DNA of 64,000 nt from Crossaster papposus (taxonomy: Eukaryota; Echinodermata; Asteroidea; Velatida; Solasteridae): positions 868,001-932,000 of the forward strand of contig JBAIAA010000697.1 in NCBI GenBank assembly GCA_037893245.1. Direction: 5' to 3'. The position numbers and the translations under genes are program-made. The number at the start of each line of letters is the position of its first letter. Positions within the stretch are counted from its first letter, which is position 1. Shown here one piece after another: positions 1 through 10,573 of this stretch. A model generated the notes under the pieces. It had not been told where the DNA came from. It made no database searches and saw only the letters and a program-made list of their open reading frames with translations.

Positions 1-262
1 GGGATTCCAACGGAGAAGCGGGGTTATATTAAGCCTGGAAGCGATGAAGCGTACGAAGGATGTAACTGAGGGGTACTCATGCAGAACGCTTGATGATCAC
101 TGAGGCGTGTCAGTGTGAAGGAACGGACAGAAATGGAAAGTTGCCAAGGGTATAGGCGATCCATAGGCTGGAGAACTACGTGTCCTAGAGTACATGGGAC
201 CCATCAGACTGGGAGGTGGTGGTGGGTAGGGCGCCAAATGTTGCTTCGCCGTTTGAATCCCT

Positions 263-338
263 CAGTCTCCATACGAAGGGCAGGGCATTCTGTCCGAGAC
301 GTTGATATCCCTCTGTTTCTTGTTAGAACCACACAACT
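263..338 (+). repeat. Hammerhead-like inverted-repeat arm, unit A
   Basis: Matches the right arms at 22674-22749 and 38522-38597. The core is degenerate here: CATACGA in place of CTGACGA, and GAGAC in place of GAAAC. It lies in the intron ahead of the second discoidin exon. The matching left arm would lie before position 1. Confidence 0.5.
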
Positions 339-591
339 CACTAGACAGAATTTCCACATGGTGCTACCGCAAACTACTTATCTTGTTGCTATTTTGCAAT
401 GCAAACTTTCAAACTTCTGGTCCTTGTTTAGAACCACACAATTACCACATGGTGTTACATGTACACGTTGTTATATGTATCAGCTGATATAACAACAATG
501 GCGATTTACAGGCGATTTGTTTTCAAGCCACATACGTATCCCATACGCGTATCTAATGGTTCCTATTCATCCCTTCACTCTGTGCACATAG

Positions 592-760
592 CTCCAATGG
601 TTCCTGGATAGAGGTGGACCTCGTTGAGAGTACAGTGTTGACAGGAGTAATCACACAGGGACTGGATACGCGTTGGTATGTGAAGCGGTACACGGTGGCG
701 TATCAGAAGCAGCCCTCATCTGAATATGAACACGTAACAGATGGAAACGGAAACATTAAG
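592..760 (+). CDS. Gene 1, discoidin exon (second of three)
   Basis: 169-nt exon starting in codon position 3 (C TCC AAT GGT) and ending at a codon boundary. It contains the WIEVDL strand and the TGVITQG strand. The spike-loop sequence is LDTRWY, which differs from LNRYWH and YNTDYH in the paralogs. Confidence 0.85.
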
Positions 761-1607
761 GTGAACGTTAATCTTAACTTAACAGGCTTTGCAGGTATTT
801 ACAGGACATTGGGCCGATTTTACGAAAGGCCAAGACGGGTCTTAGAAAAATATTGTAACTCGTCCTAACTCGCGACTAAAGTTAGGACGCTTTAAACACG
901 TCATAACTTCCATAGCAACGCGGCTTAACTCGTCTTAACTTAAGATCGGTCCGAGGGTCGTCTTATCTCACGTGCGTTAATCTATATTATTGTCTAGAAA
1001 CCATCGCATTATCTTCTCGTTTTAGACAAAATGTCGGCCTAGAGTTATAGTTTCAAAGAAAACAAAATATTACCAACAGTTTGTTTTCTTCAGTCGCGTG
1101 TATCGTAAAAAAACATATATTTATACGCCAGCAACTAGTCGACTCTGTCGTATAGAACGTGCAGAGCTACCGTACGTGGTTGTATTACGCTGACTAGTTT
1201 GCGCGTTTCTTTTCAACGACTGTTTACTCTAGCGGTAAAAAACAAACACGAAACAGCTATCAAATTGATAGTTGCAATACGTCTTTCATAAGATTGGTTT
1301 ATTAAAATCGATCTTAGGACAAGTCTTCGTACAGAATGGATAACTATTGTGCATGTGCTGCGGCGATACGTTTCTGGTAATCAATTTGTAATTGTTAAAA
1401 GTCTCCTCCTCGCCGAATGATTATTGATATCGCTAAATGTAAACGTTTTGGTTTCAGGAATTCGTCGGTAACACTGATGGCAACACCCCGGTCACCAACC
1501 TGTTCGATGAGAGTGTGGGGGCGAAGAAGGTGCGAATTCAGCCTACTGCCTGGGCTAATGGTGGTGTTGGTTTGCGGTTCGAGTTGCTTGGATGTCGAAT
1601 CGATTAG
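592..1607 (+). CDS. Discoidin (F5/8 type C) protein gene 1, 3' part (two exons)
   Basis: Last two coding exons of a gene whose start lies left of the window: 592-760 and 1458-1607. The first follows a CAG-less but valid AG acceptor (cacatAG) and ends before GTGAAC. It encodes the middle of an F5/8 type C (discoidin) domain, with GSWIEVDL, TGVITQG and YTVAYQKQ. The second follows gtttcAG and encodes EFVGNTDGNTPVTNLFD to the terminal FELLGC, then a TAG stop three codons later. The final Cys normally pairs with the Cys at the domain start, which is not in the window. Discoidin domains are beta-barrels that bind carbohydrate or lipid through loops at one end, so a secreted lectin-like or adhesion role is likely but inferred. 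Phases match genes 2 and 3 exactly. Confidence 0.85.
1458..1607 (+). CDS. Gene 1, discoidin exon (third of three, with stop)
   Basis: 150-nt exon, 49 codons plus TAG. It begins EFVGNTDGNTPV and ends LLGCRID. The stop soon after the last discoidin Cys shows the domain is C-terminal. Confidence 0.85.
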   Translation, partial: EFVGNTDGNTPVTNLFDESVGAKKVRIQPTAWANGGVGLRFELLGCRID

Positions 1608-1837
1608 TTCTGCTAAAGCTTATAAGCGCTGTTCGTATTCGCGGCAAAACAATTTAAAAAAAACAAATAAAACGGAAAATTGTTCTAGAATGTGTTGTTT
1701 TTTGCTGAAAATATCATTGTTTTGTATTCACCTTAGGTATTTTGGTATAAATGTCTATATTTATCTTAATTAGTCTATATCGGCGAGTGGAGGATGAGAT
1801 AACTAAACTTTTACGACCGTGGAAATTCAAAAATCGA

Positions 1838-1839
1838 AG

Positions 1840-1872
<33 letters not shown>

Positions 1873-1897
1873 TTTTTGGGGGGGGGGGGGGTGGGTG
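1838..1897 (+). repeat. (ATT)n microsatellite followed by poly-G tract
   Basis: About ten ATT repeats, then a short T run and a G run of over ten bases with interspersed T. It lies between the stop of gene 1 and the first subrepeat. The same position in units B (24361) and C (40125) also holds a long G run. Confidence 0.9.
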
Positions 1898-2439
1898 GGG
1901 GGGTGGAAGACACACATAGCACTATAGGAACACATGTTCATGACACAAAAGGTATGTAATCTAAGGCAATATTGCGCAGTAACTTACACTACAGTGGTGC
2001 ATTTAAACCATTTGCAGTGTTCTTTTTAATACAGGTGAAGGATGGACACTTATATTTTTATTCTTACCACCGAAATCTGGGGGGTGATCCAAAAGCGGTG
2101 GGTAAAATACTCTTCTCTGGAAGTTAGTAAAACAATGTTAAAGTCTGGTATTTGGCGTCACTAAAATACAAATTGGAATATCATCATACAATTTTTAATT
2201 AGTTGTACAGTGCAGAGTCTCGTAATAGAACATATATGTTTTCTCTGGTATTTTAAACACTTTTCATTCTAAATCAGCAACTCTCGCATTCAATTTCGTC
2301 CGGAAAAATACAACAATATCACACTCTTTTACTAAACAAATAATAAGTAATTTGCAATTCAATTGCAAATTGTTGGTCACTCTATTTAAACATTGTTTGC
2401 CAATATTCGTCACCATAGTCTAAGCTGTTGCTGTAAGGC

Positions 2440-2575
2440 AACATACATCCAGGGGTCAAATTCGTATGATATCAATCGATTTCAAACTCATGTGAAATAA
2501 ATTAGTCTGGTGTGTGCTTGACTCACGCACATATCCGACTAATTTATTTAACATAAGTTTGAAATTGATCTGTGA
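2440..2575 (+). repeat. Long imperfect hairpin in subrepeat A1
   Basis: Two ~45-bp arms in inverted orientation, left arm containing AAATAAATTAGTCTGG and right arm containing CCGACTAATTTATTT, separated by a few bases. The same foldback recurs at 3950-4075, 24890-25015, 26590-26715, 40670-40790 and 42180-42315, so it belongs to the subrepeat and is not a local accident. Confidence 0.7.
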
Positions 2576-3275
2576 ACAGCTTCAATGAATGTGATCAAAG
2601 GGTGAGCAAACGTTGAAATTGAACCATAAATGACTAAATTGGTGTGGTAAAAGCGTATGATTGTTTTAATAAGGTCAAATCCGTGTTGCCGAAGGGCAGC
2701 ATTCACAGATCAAATTCGTCTTGATATTAATCAATAGGCCGTATTATTGAACGTAGAGGGCGCTGGGCTCACGGTATTTGGGGGTATAATTAAAAGTGAT
2801 GAGGAGAAAATTCACGTCAGTTTAAATATTCTTACAGCTCCAAAATATTTTTTTTTCTAATATTCAATTTTTAGATAAAAGTAAAGTTACTACAACTACT
2901 TCAATAAACGCGATTTTGCATGTGTTAGTACTCATAAAATGGCGTCTTACAGCGCCCTCATGCGACCAAAAATACGGCGGATTTCAAACTTAGGTTAAAA
3001 ACATTAGTCTGATAAATATGTGTGTGATATATATATATTGTTTTAATTTTAATTGGCAAGGTGGGTCAATGTCTTTGTTCACTTTGAAATGTATGCACAT
3101 TTACCTATTTGGTTTACCATGTATATCCCCATTGAGTGATCACCACAATGTCGCTCCCCAGGTTGTATCTTAAAATAAGGCGTGATCCCTGGTCACACGG
3201 TATTCTGGTGTTTATGACTTCTGACTAGCGCCCTCAAAGAAAAGATACTAACAATTGTAAAGACCGCTAAACACA

Positions 3276-3348
3276 GGGCAAAATAGATCAGTTGGTAGAA
3301 CGCCGGTCCGGTATTCCGGAGGTCGCAGGGTCGAGTCCCGCCTTGCCA
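3276..3348 (+). ncRNA. tRNA-like sequence in subrepeat A1
   Basis: 73-nt stretch with an A-box-like TAGATCAGTTGG, an anticodon-arm-like CCGGT...TCCGG and a near B-box (GGGTCGAGTCC, one change from GGTTCGAGTCC). Acceptor-like ends are GGGCAAA and TTGCCAA, pairing over about 5 bp. Folded as a tRNA, the anticodon would read GGT (Thr-like), but the T-U33 position is C and a D-stem pair is broken. Probably a tRNA pseudogene or SINE head, not a working tRNA. Confidence 0.55.
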
Positions 3349-3498
3349 ATTTTGTTTGTTCACTTTGAACTTTCTGCAATTAAGTGTATGTATATTAAAA
3401 TAGAGAAACGCCAGCATAATAGAACTAAAATATATTATATTCTGTAAATAAAACGATATCGCATAACAAAACACGAAACACGAAAACACTATATAAAC

Positions 3499-4900
3499 CC
3501 ATGTTCATGACACAAAAGGTACGTCATCTAAGACAATATTGCGCAGTAACTTACACTATAGTGGTGCTTTTAAACCATTTGCAGTGTTCTCTAAAAGCGG
3601 GGGGTAACACACTCTTTCCTTGAAGTTAGTAAAACAATTTTAAAGATTGGTATTTGGCGTCACTAAAATACAAATTGCAATATCATCATAAATTTATTTA
3701 GTTGTACAGTGTGGAGTCTCGTAATAGAACATATATGTTTTCTCTGCTATTTTCTTAACAATTTTCATTTAAAATAACCAACTCTCGCATTCAATTTCGT
3801 CCAGAGAAATACACAACAATATCACACGCTTTTACTAAACAAATTAAGTCATTTGACATTTAATTGCAAATTGTTGGTCACTCTATTTAAACATTGTTTG
3901 CCAATATTCGCCACCATAGTCTAAGCTGTTGCTGTAAGGCAACATACATCCAGGGATTGAATTCGTATGATATCAATCAATTCCAAACTTATGTGAAATA
4001 AATTAGTCTGGTGTGTGCTTGACTCACGCACATATCCGACTAATTTATTTAACATAAGTTTGAAATTGATCTGTGAATACTGCCTTTCGGCAACAGCTTC
4101 AACGAATTTGATCAAAGGGTGAGAAAGCGTTGAAATTGAACTATAAATGACTAAATTGGTTTGGTAAAAGCGTATGATTGTTTTAATAATGTTAAATTCG
4201 TTTAGGCTGTTGCCGAAGGGCTGCATTCACAGATCAATTTCGTCTTGTTATTAATCAATATGCCGTATTATTGATCGTAGAGGGCGCTGTGCTCACGGTA
4301 TTTGGGAGTATAATTAAAAGTGATTAGGAGATAATTCACGTCAGTTTAAATATTCTTACAGCTCCAAAATATATATTTTTCTAATATTCAATTTTTAGAT
4401 AAAAGTAAAGTTACTAAAACTACTTCAATAAACGCGATTTTGCATGTGTTAGTACTCATAAAATGGCGTCTTACAGCGCCCTCATGCGGATTTCAAACTT
4501 AGGTTAAAAACATTAGTCTGATAATTATGTGCGTGATATGTATATATTGTTTTAATTTTAATTGGCAAGGTGGGTCAATGTCTTTGTTCACTTTGAAATG
4601 TATGCAAATTTACCTATTTGGTTTACCATGTATATCCCTATTGAGTGATCACCACAATGTCGCTTCCCAGGTTGTATCTTAAAATTAGGCGTGATCCCTG
4701 GTCACATGCTATTCTGGTGTTTATGACTTCTGACTAGCGCCCTCAAGGAAAAGATACTACAATTTGGAAGACAGCTAAACATAGGGCAAAATATATTAGT
4801 TGGTAGAACGCCGGTCCGGTATTCCGGAGGTCGCAGGTTCCTGTCCCGCCTTGCCAATTTGTTTTGTTCACTTTGAACTTTCTGCAATTGAGTGTACGTA
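3499..4900 (+). repeat. Second ~1.5-kb tandem subrepeat in unit A
   Basis: Repeats 1931-3380, starting at catgttcatgacacaaaagg and ending just after the tRNA-like sequence. It contains the long hairpin, a foldback with GCTGTTGCCGAAGGGCAGC arms, and a tRNA-like copy. Both other units carry the same pair of subrepeats. Confidence 0.7.
4784..4856 (+). ncRNA. tRNA-like sequence in subrepeat A2
   Basis: Second copy in unit A. The A-box is degraded (TATATTAGTTGG) and the B-box reads GGTTCCTGTCC, so it has decayed further than the other five copies. The anticodon-like arm is unchanged. Confidence 0.5.
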
Positions 4901-4919
4901 TATTAAAATGCACGCAAAT

Positions 4920-6680
4920 AACAGAATATGGGTCGAGTGTCGTGTTGCTGTGGAATGATTAATCATTTGTTTCAAAATGGGATTTTGAATAGAAATGAGT
5001 GGAGGAAACAATAACCAGGAGCTTACACAATCGCAATGTTTAGCTCCACAATAATGACATGTGAATGATCTATTCAGAATAGCCGGACATTTTGGGCACA
5101 CTTATTCTATTTCTAAAAATTGACTTTGATGCAATCGTTTATTTTAACTCAGCCTATACTTTGTTTCTACAAAATATAAATGTGGGGGATGTGAGTAGCA
5201 AGGCGGGGGTACCTTGAGAGATTGATGAATTAAAGTATCTTGCTGTCACCATGGATGCCCACACCTGGTCTTAAAATACTCCAAAGACACCTCCCTTCCA
5301 TATACAAGTGCCAAACCCTTTTCCCAAAACGAAACGACATATTCTAGGAGCTGGCTCCCAGACTATATCAACATAACGCCACCAACAAATAAAAGTATAG
5401 GTATAAGTATGAACGCTAAAACATATAGGTTATTGAAACAAAATTCATTCAAATTCACCAACTCTCGCATTCAAGTTTGTGCGAGAACAGATTTCGCACG
5501 CTTTTAATACCAAACTAGTTTAGTCATTTATCATTCAATTTCAACATTTGGTCACCCTTTTTAAGCACCGGGTTGAGAATATTCATTTCGAAAGTAAATG
5601 AAGGTAGTGCAATGTTTTTTCCTTTCTGGGTTGAGTGAACACTTTCCCCTAGTAAGTGTGACACATTTACGGCTAAAACGACCTAAAAAAAGACTCCCAA
5701 GTGAATCTGAACCGCAATACTTGGGCCCTCATTGTCGCTGCTTGATTGATTTATACTACGTTTCTTGTACACCCATTGTCAAGATTTCAAAGGAACAAAA
5801 AATTTCCATTCTTACTAATGCTTTAGGGTTTGAGATGAATTGAGTCCATTTATTCAGTGTACGGGCTACCTACTTGGGTATGTGAAAGCTCTGTCTGGTC
5901 TCAGTGTTGCGTAATCAAACAATGGAATAAAGGTTGGGTTAAATAAGGGCGTTTTTAATGCACAGTACGTTATACATCGAAGTCATTTGCTGCCATACGT
6001 TCTTGCGCGTCGGGTGTTTCTGCTATTAAACTCCGCCAAAGTGTCTCTTCCAGTGATGATGATCCGTACACATTTTTGAGTAGAAATACGTTGGAGATAA
6101 TGTTGTGTGACCCTCAAGAACTGACCCGCCAATTTATTTTGATAGTGATTCAAACCAGTATTTTTCGGACATATCCTATGAAGATTTTTAATCCGATGAG
6201 GATTTATACTAAAAGCGGCGGATTCGAAGGTGAATAAGCTTCCTACATTCACGGATGATTTGGACGTCTTGTAATTTAAAGATGGAAATGATGGAAAATA
6301 AGAAAAGGTAACAAGAATTGTTTTCCTCTCAAAAGTTTGCTTATATTTCAGCCGTCGGTGTATCTGGCAAGGGCAGACCGAGCTACCGTAAAACAATTCT
6401 ACTGTCATTTTTTTACAGGATTTTGAAATATATGTTTAATATTTCATTTACCTATCAATTATATCAACAAATTGCTGATTAACACTGAGTATGAAGAAAC
6501 CAAGCTAAAATTTGACCAACGCGTGTTCAAGACGTGCGTTGCTACTAATATGAAGCAAGAAATGAGACGGAGGGCCCCCTCCTTTTTGGTGGTAATTGCG
6601 CTTGCGGAATTGTGTTGTGGTTTCTTAGGAATGCTTTTAGGTTCTTAGGGGAGGTGGGGGGGGGGGGGGGAGGTGGAGAG
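4920..6680 (+). repeat. Noncoding remainder of unit A, middle part
   Basis: No gene recognised. The sequence aligns by eye with 25870-29060 in B and, after the 10.2-kb insertion, with 53190-54316 in C. It ends in a G-rich run at 6650-6675. Short open frames here (for example on the minus strand at 5983-6408) are conserved only as DNA and contain no recognisable domain. Confidence 0.6.
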
Positions 6681-6786
6681 GTAACAATAGTCTAGCGAGT
6701 GTATGGGTATGGGGAGTCCCTCGGTCTCATATCGTGCTGGGTATATTGCTATCAGGCGAAAAGGTTTAGTTATCCTTTAACGAAAA

Positions 6787-6794
6787 TGACGTCA
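6787..6794 (+). promoter_or_regulatory. CRE-like palindrome TGACGTCA
   Basis: Perfect 8-bp cAMP-response-element consensus. It is conserved at the equivalent site in unit B (29215-29222). Function is inferred from the motif only. Confidence 0.35.
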
Positions 6795-7849
6795 AGGCGA
6801 GTTTGCGCATGCGTGAGCGAAACATTACGTTGGCTTTACCCCAGCCTTTTGTTAAACCAGACTCGAACAAATTGTTCTTTATGCTCTGTTAAACGTCTGC
6901 CGTTTTGCAACACCGGTACGGCAGGAGTACGTGAGTTAGCGAATGTATACAGTGCATGTACATGCATACGTGTATATACCGGCTCTTTTGAAGGAAAATT
7001 GCAATTGTAATTATCTAATGGTGCATAAACAACCTCAAAGGTAATTTACAACAATTGCTTTTGTGGTTTTTTTGTGGTTTTTTTTTGTGTTGTTGTTTTT
7101 TTTTGGGGGGAGGCGGGGTTAGTGTGTTGCATCAAATAACACTGACTTGTTCGACGCTTTGGGTTCGCGTTGACGCTAGAAAGTTCAGAAAAACCAATCA
7201 TGTTCTTGTAGTCTCATTCCATAACAGTTCAGTAAAGTATTTCATGATAATTTTGGCTTTTAAAAATATATATTGGCAAATGTTGTATACACTGACCGTT
7301 AAAAATGTGATTTGTTTCTTTTATTAATTGTTTTTTTAAAAACGTGTAAAACTGAAGAAACAAAATGTGAGAGTTGCTATTATTATAAATTTGAATAATA
7401 ATATACAGGTTGAGTATTTCCCCCTTAAGTGCACGACGTAGGGTATAATGTTGGGTACAACAAATTTTTCTGACTACACCGTGGGGAACCCATACATTTA
7501 AAAGGCATAGAGTAATTTGTTTTATGCCAACTGACTTGTTGCCTTCATTGTATCATCTTTAATCATTTCGACCCTCTGAGTACGTTTTCTAAAGGCTCGT
7601 TGTTTACACGTCTGTGTAATTGCCCAGACCAACCTTGATTGCTACTGAGAAGTCTGTGTTTGTTACTAGAACCCGTTTCCGTTTGTACGCGGTGCCGCGC
7701 TGTTTTATAACGATTCGCGACTGTTTACGGACGAGATGGTATTCATTGTTCAGTTTCAATGTGATATTTTCGTTAGTTTCCAAGACCGTGTTTTAATTTA
7801 GCTAGAAACTGTAATTACCAGGGAATGCTCATTGGCTGTTACGTTACCC

Positions 7850-8078
7850 GCTTCCAGCATTAGCTCTGCCTATGATGTAATCTTGCACCAATTAAAATGG
7901 CTTCTACTTTCCTCGCAAGTGCAAGCTCGTTCCTGATTGGATGTAGGTTGGCTATGACGTCAACCTTGTCTGTGGTCTGCGGCTGCTTGGCTGACGTGGC
8001 AAACTACGTACGTTTATACTTGCCGATATACGATGAACGCTAACAGAGTGTTGCGCATTTCGTCTATAAGATACGGTT
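7850..8078 (+). promoter_or_regulatory. Orphan copy of the discoidin promoter segment
   Basis: Nearly the same as 10020-10250 and 30190-30440. It has the inverted CCAAT (GATTGG), the CRE TGACGTCA at 7955-7962, and TATAAGATACGG at 8067. No signal-peptide exon follows. The segment runs directly into a 20-plus-base G tract at 8089, so it looks like a duplicated promoter that has lost its gene. Confidence 0.45.
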
Positions 8079-10019
8079 TCGAGCTACCGGGGGGGGGGGG
8101 GGGGGGGGGGGTTAGTGTGTTGCATCAAATAACACTGACTTGTTCGACGCGTTGGGTTCGCGTTGACGCTGGAGAGTTCAGAAAAACCAATCATGTTTTT
8201 GTAGTCTGGTTTCCTGACTCTACATAAGATAGAACAGAACAATGTAAAGATGATATTATATATGATGAAATTAAATAAAAAATGTTTCAAAATAGCCGGG
8301 AAAACCTATACAGGTTGGGTATTTTCCCCCCAAGTGCACGACGTAGGGTTAATCTTGGGTACAACGAATTCTTCTGACTACACCGTGGGGATCTCATGAA
8401 TTTGAGAGGCATAGATTATTTTCTTGCACGCCACCTGACTTGTTGCCTTCATTGCATCATCTTTAATCATTTCGACCCTCTGGGTACGTTTCGATTTCTA
8501 AAGGTCTGATGTTTACACGTTTGTGTAATTACTTAGACCAACCTTGATTGCTACTGAGGAGTCTGTGTTTGTTACTAGAAGCCGTGTCCGTTTGAACGCG
8601 GTGCCGCGCTGTTTCATAACGATTCGTGACTGTTTACAAACGAGATGGTATTCATTGTTCAGTTGAAGCTCGTTCCTGATTACCTGTAGGTTGGCTAACA
8701 TCACGTGTCAAACCAGACTCGGAACAAATTGTTCTTTATGCCCTGTTAAACGTCTGCCGTTTTGCCATGCGGGTACTACGGGACTAATTGAGTTAGCGAA
8801 TGTATACAGTGCATGTACGTGTTGTACGTGTATATACCGGCCCTTTTGAATGACACTTGCAATTGTAATATCCAATGGTGCATATACAACCTCGAAGGTA
8901 ATTTACAAGAATTGCTTTTGCTGTAATTTTCAGAAATTTATGTATTTTTTATTTTTTTTTTAATTTTTTTTTTGCATCAAAGTTGCATCAAATAACACTG
9001 GCTTGTTCGACGCCCTTGTAGTCTGGCTCCCCGACTCCAAATAAGATGGAACAGAACATTGTATAGACCTTGGGAGAATTGTATGGTCGGGGAATCAGCC
9101 TAGCTGGCTTGTAACCATTCACAGATGTGTAATCAATTGCAAAGATAATAGGGAATAACTAAATACAATGTAATTATAAATAATTAGGAGCAGTAATTGA
9201 AAAAGAAACAAAATACAAGCATTACACAGAATATACAGAACTAACTAAACACAAAACGCCCAATTCTAGCTGGTCAGGATTGACAGACTGTGAAACACTG
9301 CGATTCGTAAGACTGCCAATCGTTGAGAAGTGTAATACAAAAATACAACTTTACTTGAAAATGTCAGCACACCAGGAGCCATGATTTTACATGATGTTTC
9401 AGACCGTCATTTCCTAACAGTTCAGTAAAGTATTTCGTGATATTTTTTGCTTTAAAATATATATTGGCAAACGTTGTATACATTGACCGTTAACAAAAAA
9501 AATGTGATTTTTTTTTTTCAGAATTGGTTTTGTAAAAGCGTTTCAAACTGAAACAAATTATTGTGAGATGCTATTATTATATATTAAAACAAGTGCACGA
9601 CGTAGGATATAATGTTGGGTACAACGAATTATTCTGACTACACCGATCCCATGAATTTAAAAGGCATAGAGTAATTTGTTTCACGCCAACTGACCTGTTG
9701 CCTTCATTGCATCATCTTTTATCATTTCGATCATCTGGGCACGTTTCGTTTTCTAAAGGTTTGTTGTTTACACGTCTGTGTAATTGCATAGACCAACATT
9801 GGCTGCTTCTGAGGAGTCTGTGTTTGTTACCAGAAGCCGTTTCCGTTTGTACGCGGTGCCGCGCAGTTTCATAACGATTCGCGACTGTTTACAAACGAGA
9901 TGGTATTCATTGTTCAGTTTCATGGTGATATTTTCGTTAGTTTCCAAGACCGTGTTTTGCTTTAGCTAGAAACTGTATTTACCAGGGAATGATCATTGTC
10001 TGTTACGTTACCCGCTTCT

Positions 10020-10550
10020 AGCTTTAGCTCCGCCAATGTTGTAGTATTGCACCAATTAGAATGGCTTCTACTTTCCTCGCAAGTGCAAGCTCGTTCCCGA
10101 TTGGCTGTAGGTTGGCTATGACGTCAACCTTGTCTGTGGTCTGCGGCTGCTTGGCTGACGTGGCAAACTACGTACGTTTGAGTACTTGCCGATATACGAT
10201 GAACGCTAACAGAGTGTTGCGCATTTCTTCTATAAGATACGGTTTGGAGCTACGATATATTTAGTCTCCTATCCGTCTGATCGTCGTTCAGTGCTCTATA
10301 TGCGTAGCTGCCTTTTAAAGTCGCGTTGTGTCGCGTTGTGTATCGATCGTTGAAGCCGCTGATGAATAACGTCAACACGAATTCTCGATCTTTGCATTAA
10401 TCGGGCAAAGCTTCGGTTTAGTTTCAAGTTTAAGCCTCCCGATTGTTGTCGAGTTATACACGTGCGTATTAGTAGCACTTTCATTGGCGTTGGCGTGTGA
10501 GTCGTTGATAAATACAACCAGCGGATTGGCGCTCAGAATTCAGCTTTGTT
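10020..10550 (+). promoter_or_regulatory. Putative promoter and 5' UTR of discoidin gene 2
   Basis: Conserved with 30200-30739 upstream of gene 3. It contains an inverted CCAAT (CGATTGGC, about 10099), a CRE TGACGTCA at 10119-10126, TATAAGATACGG at 10231 and a second TA-rich box (GATATATTTAG) at about 10254. The signal exon begins ~300 bp downstream. The transcription start is not determined. Confidence 0.45.
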
Positions 10551-10554
10551 TCTG

Positions 10555-10573
10555 ATGCTCTCGGAAATGGCAG
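10555..10573 (+). CDS. Gene 2, exon 1 (shortened signal exon)
   Basis: Followed by GTAAGATT, a good donor shared with gene 3 at 30786. The next in-frame ATG left after the deletion gives MLSEMA, ending in codon phase 1. Gene 3 has nine more residues here, including its start. Confidence 0.4.

Noticed and set aside
3276..3348. Functional tRNA-Thr gene
   Set aside because: Acceptor stem pairs over only ~5 bp, D-stem and position 33 are wrong, and six similarly flawed copies sit in a repeat. tRNA-like pseudogene or SINE head is more likely.
4868..5101. 77-codon minus-strand frame with CPKCPAILNRSFTCHYCGAK, repeated in units B (two copies)
   Set aside because: The CxxC...CxxC spacing suggests a zinc ribbon, but the frame lies in the noncoding part of the subrepeat, is interrupted in unit C, and varies as DNA, not as protein.
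5983..6408. 141-codon minus-strand frame in unit A
   Set aside because: The paralogous frames in B and C carry shifts and different ends, there is no recognisable domain, and it lacks splice or start context.
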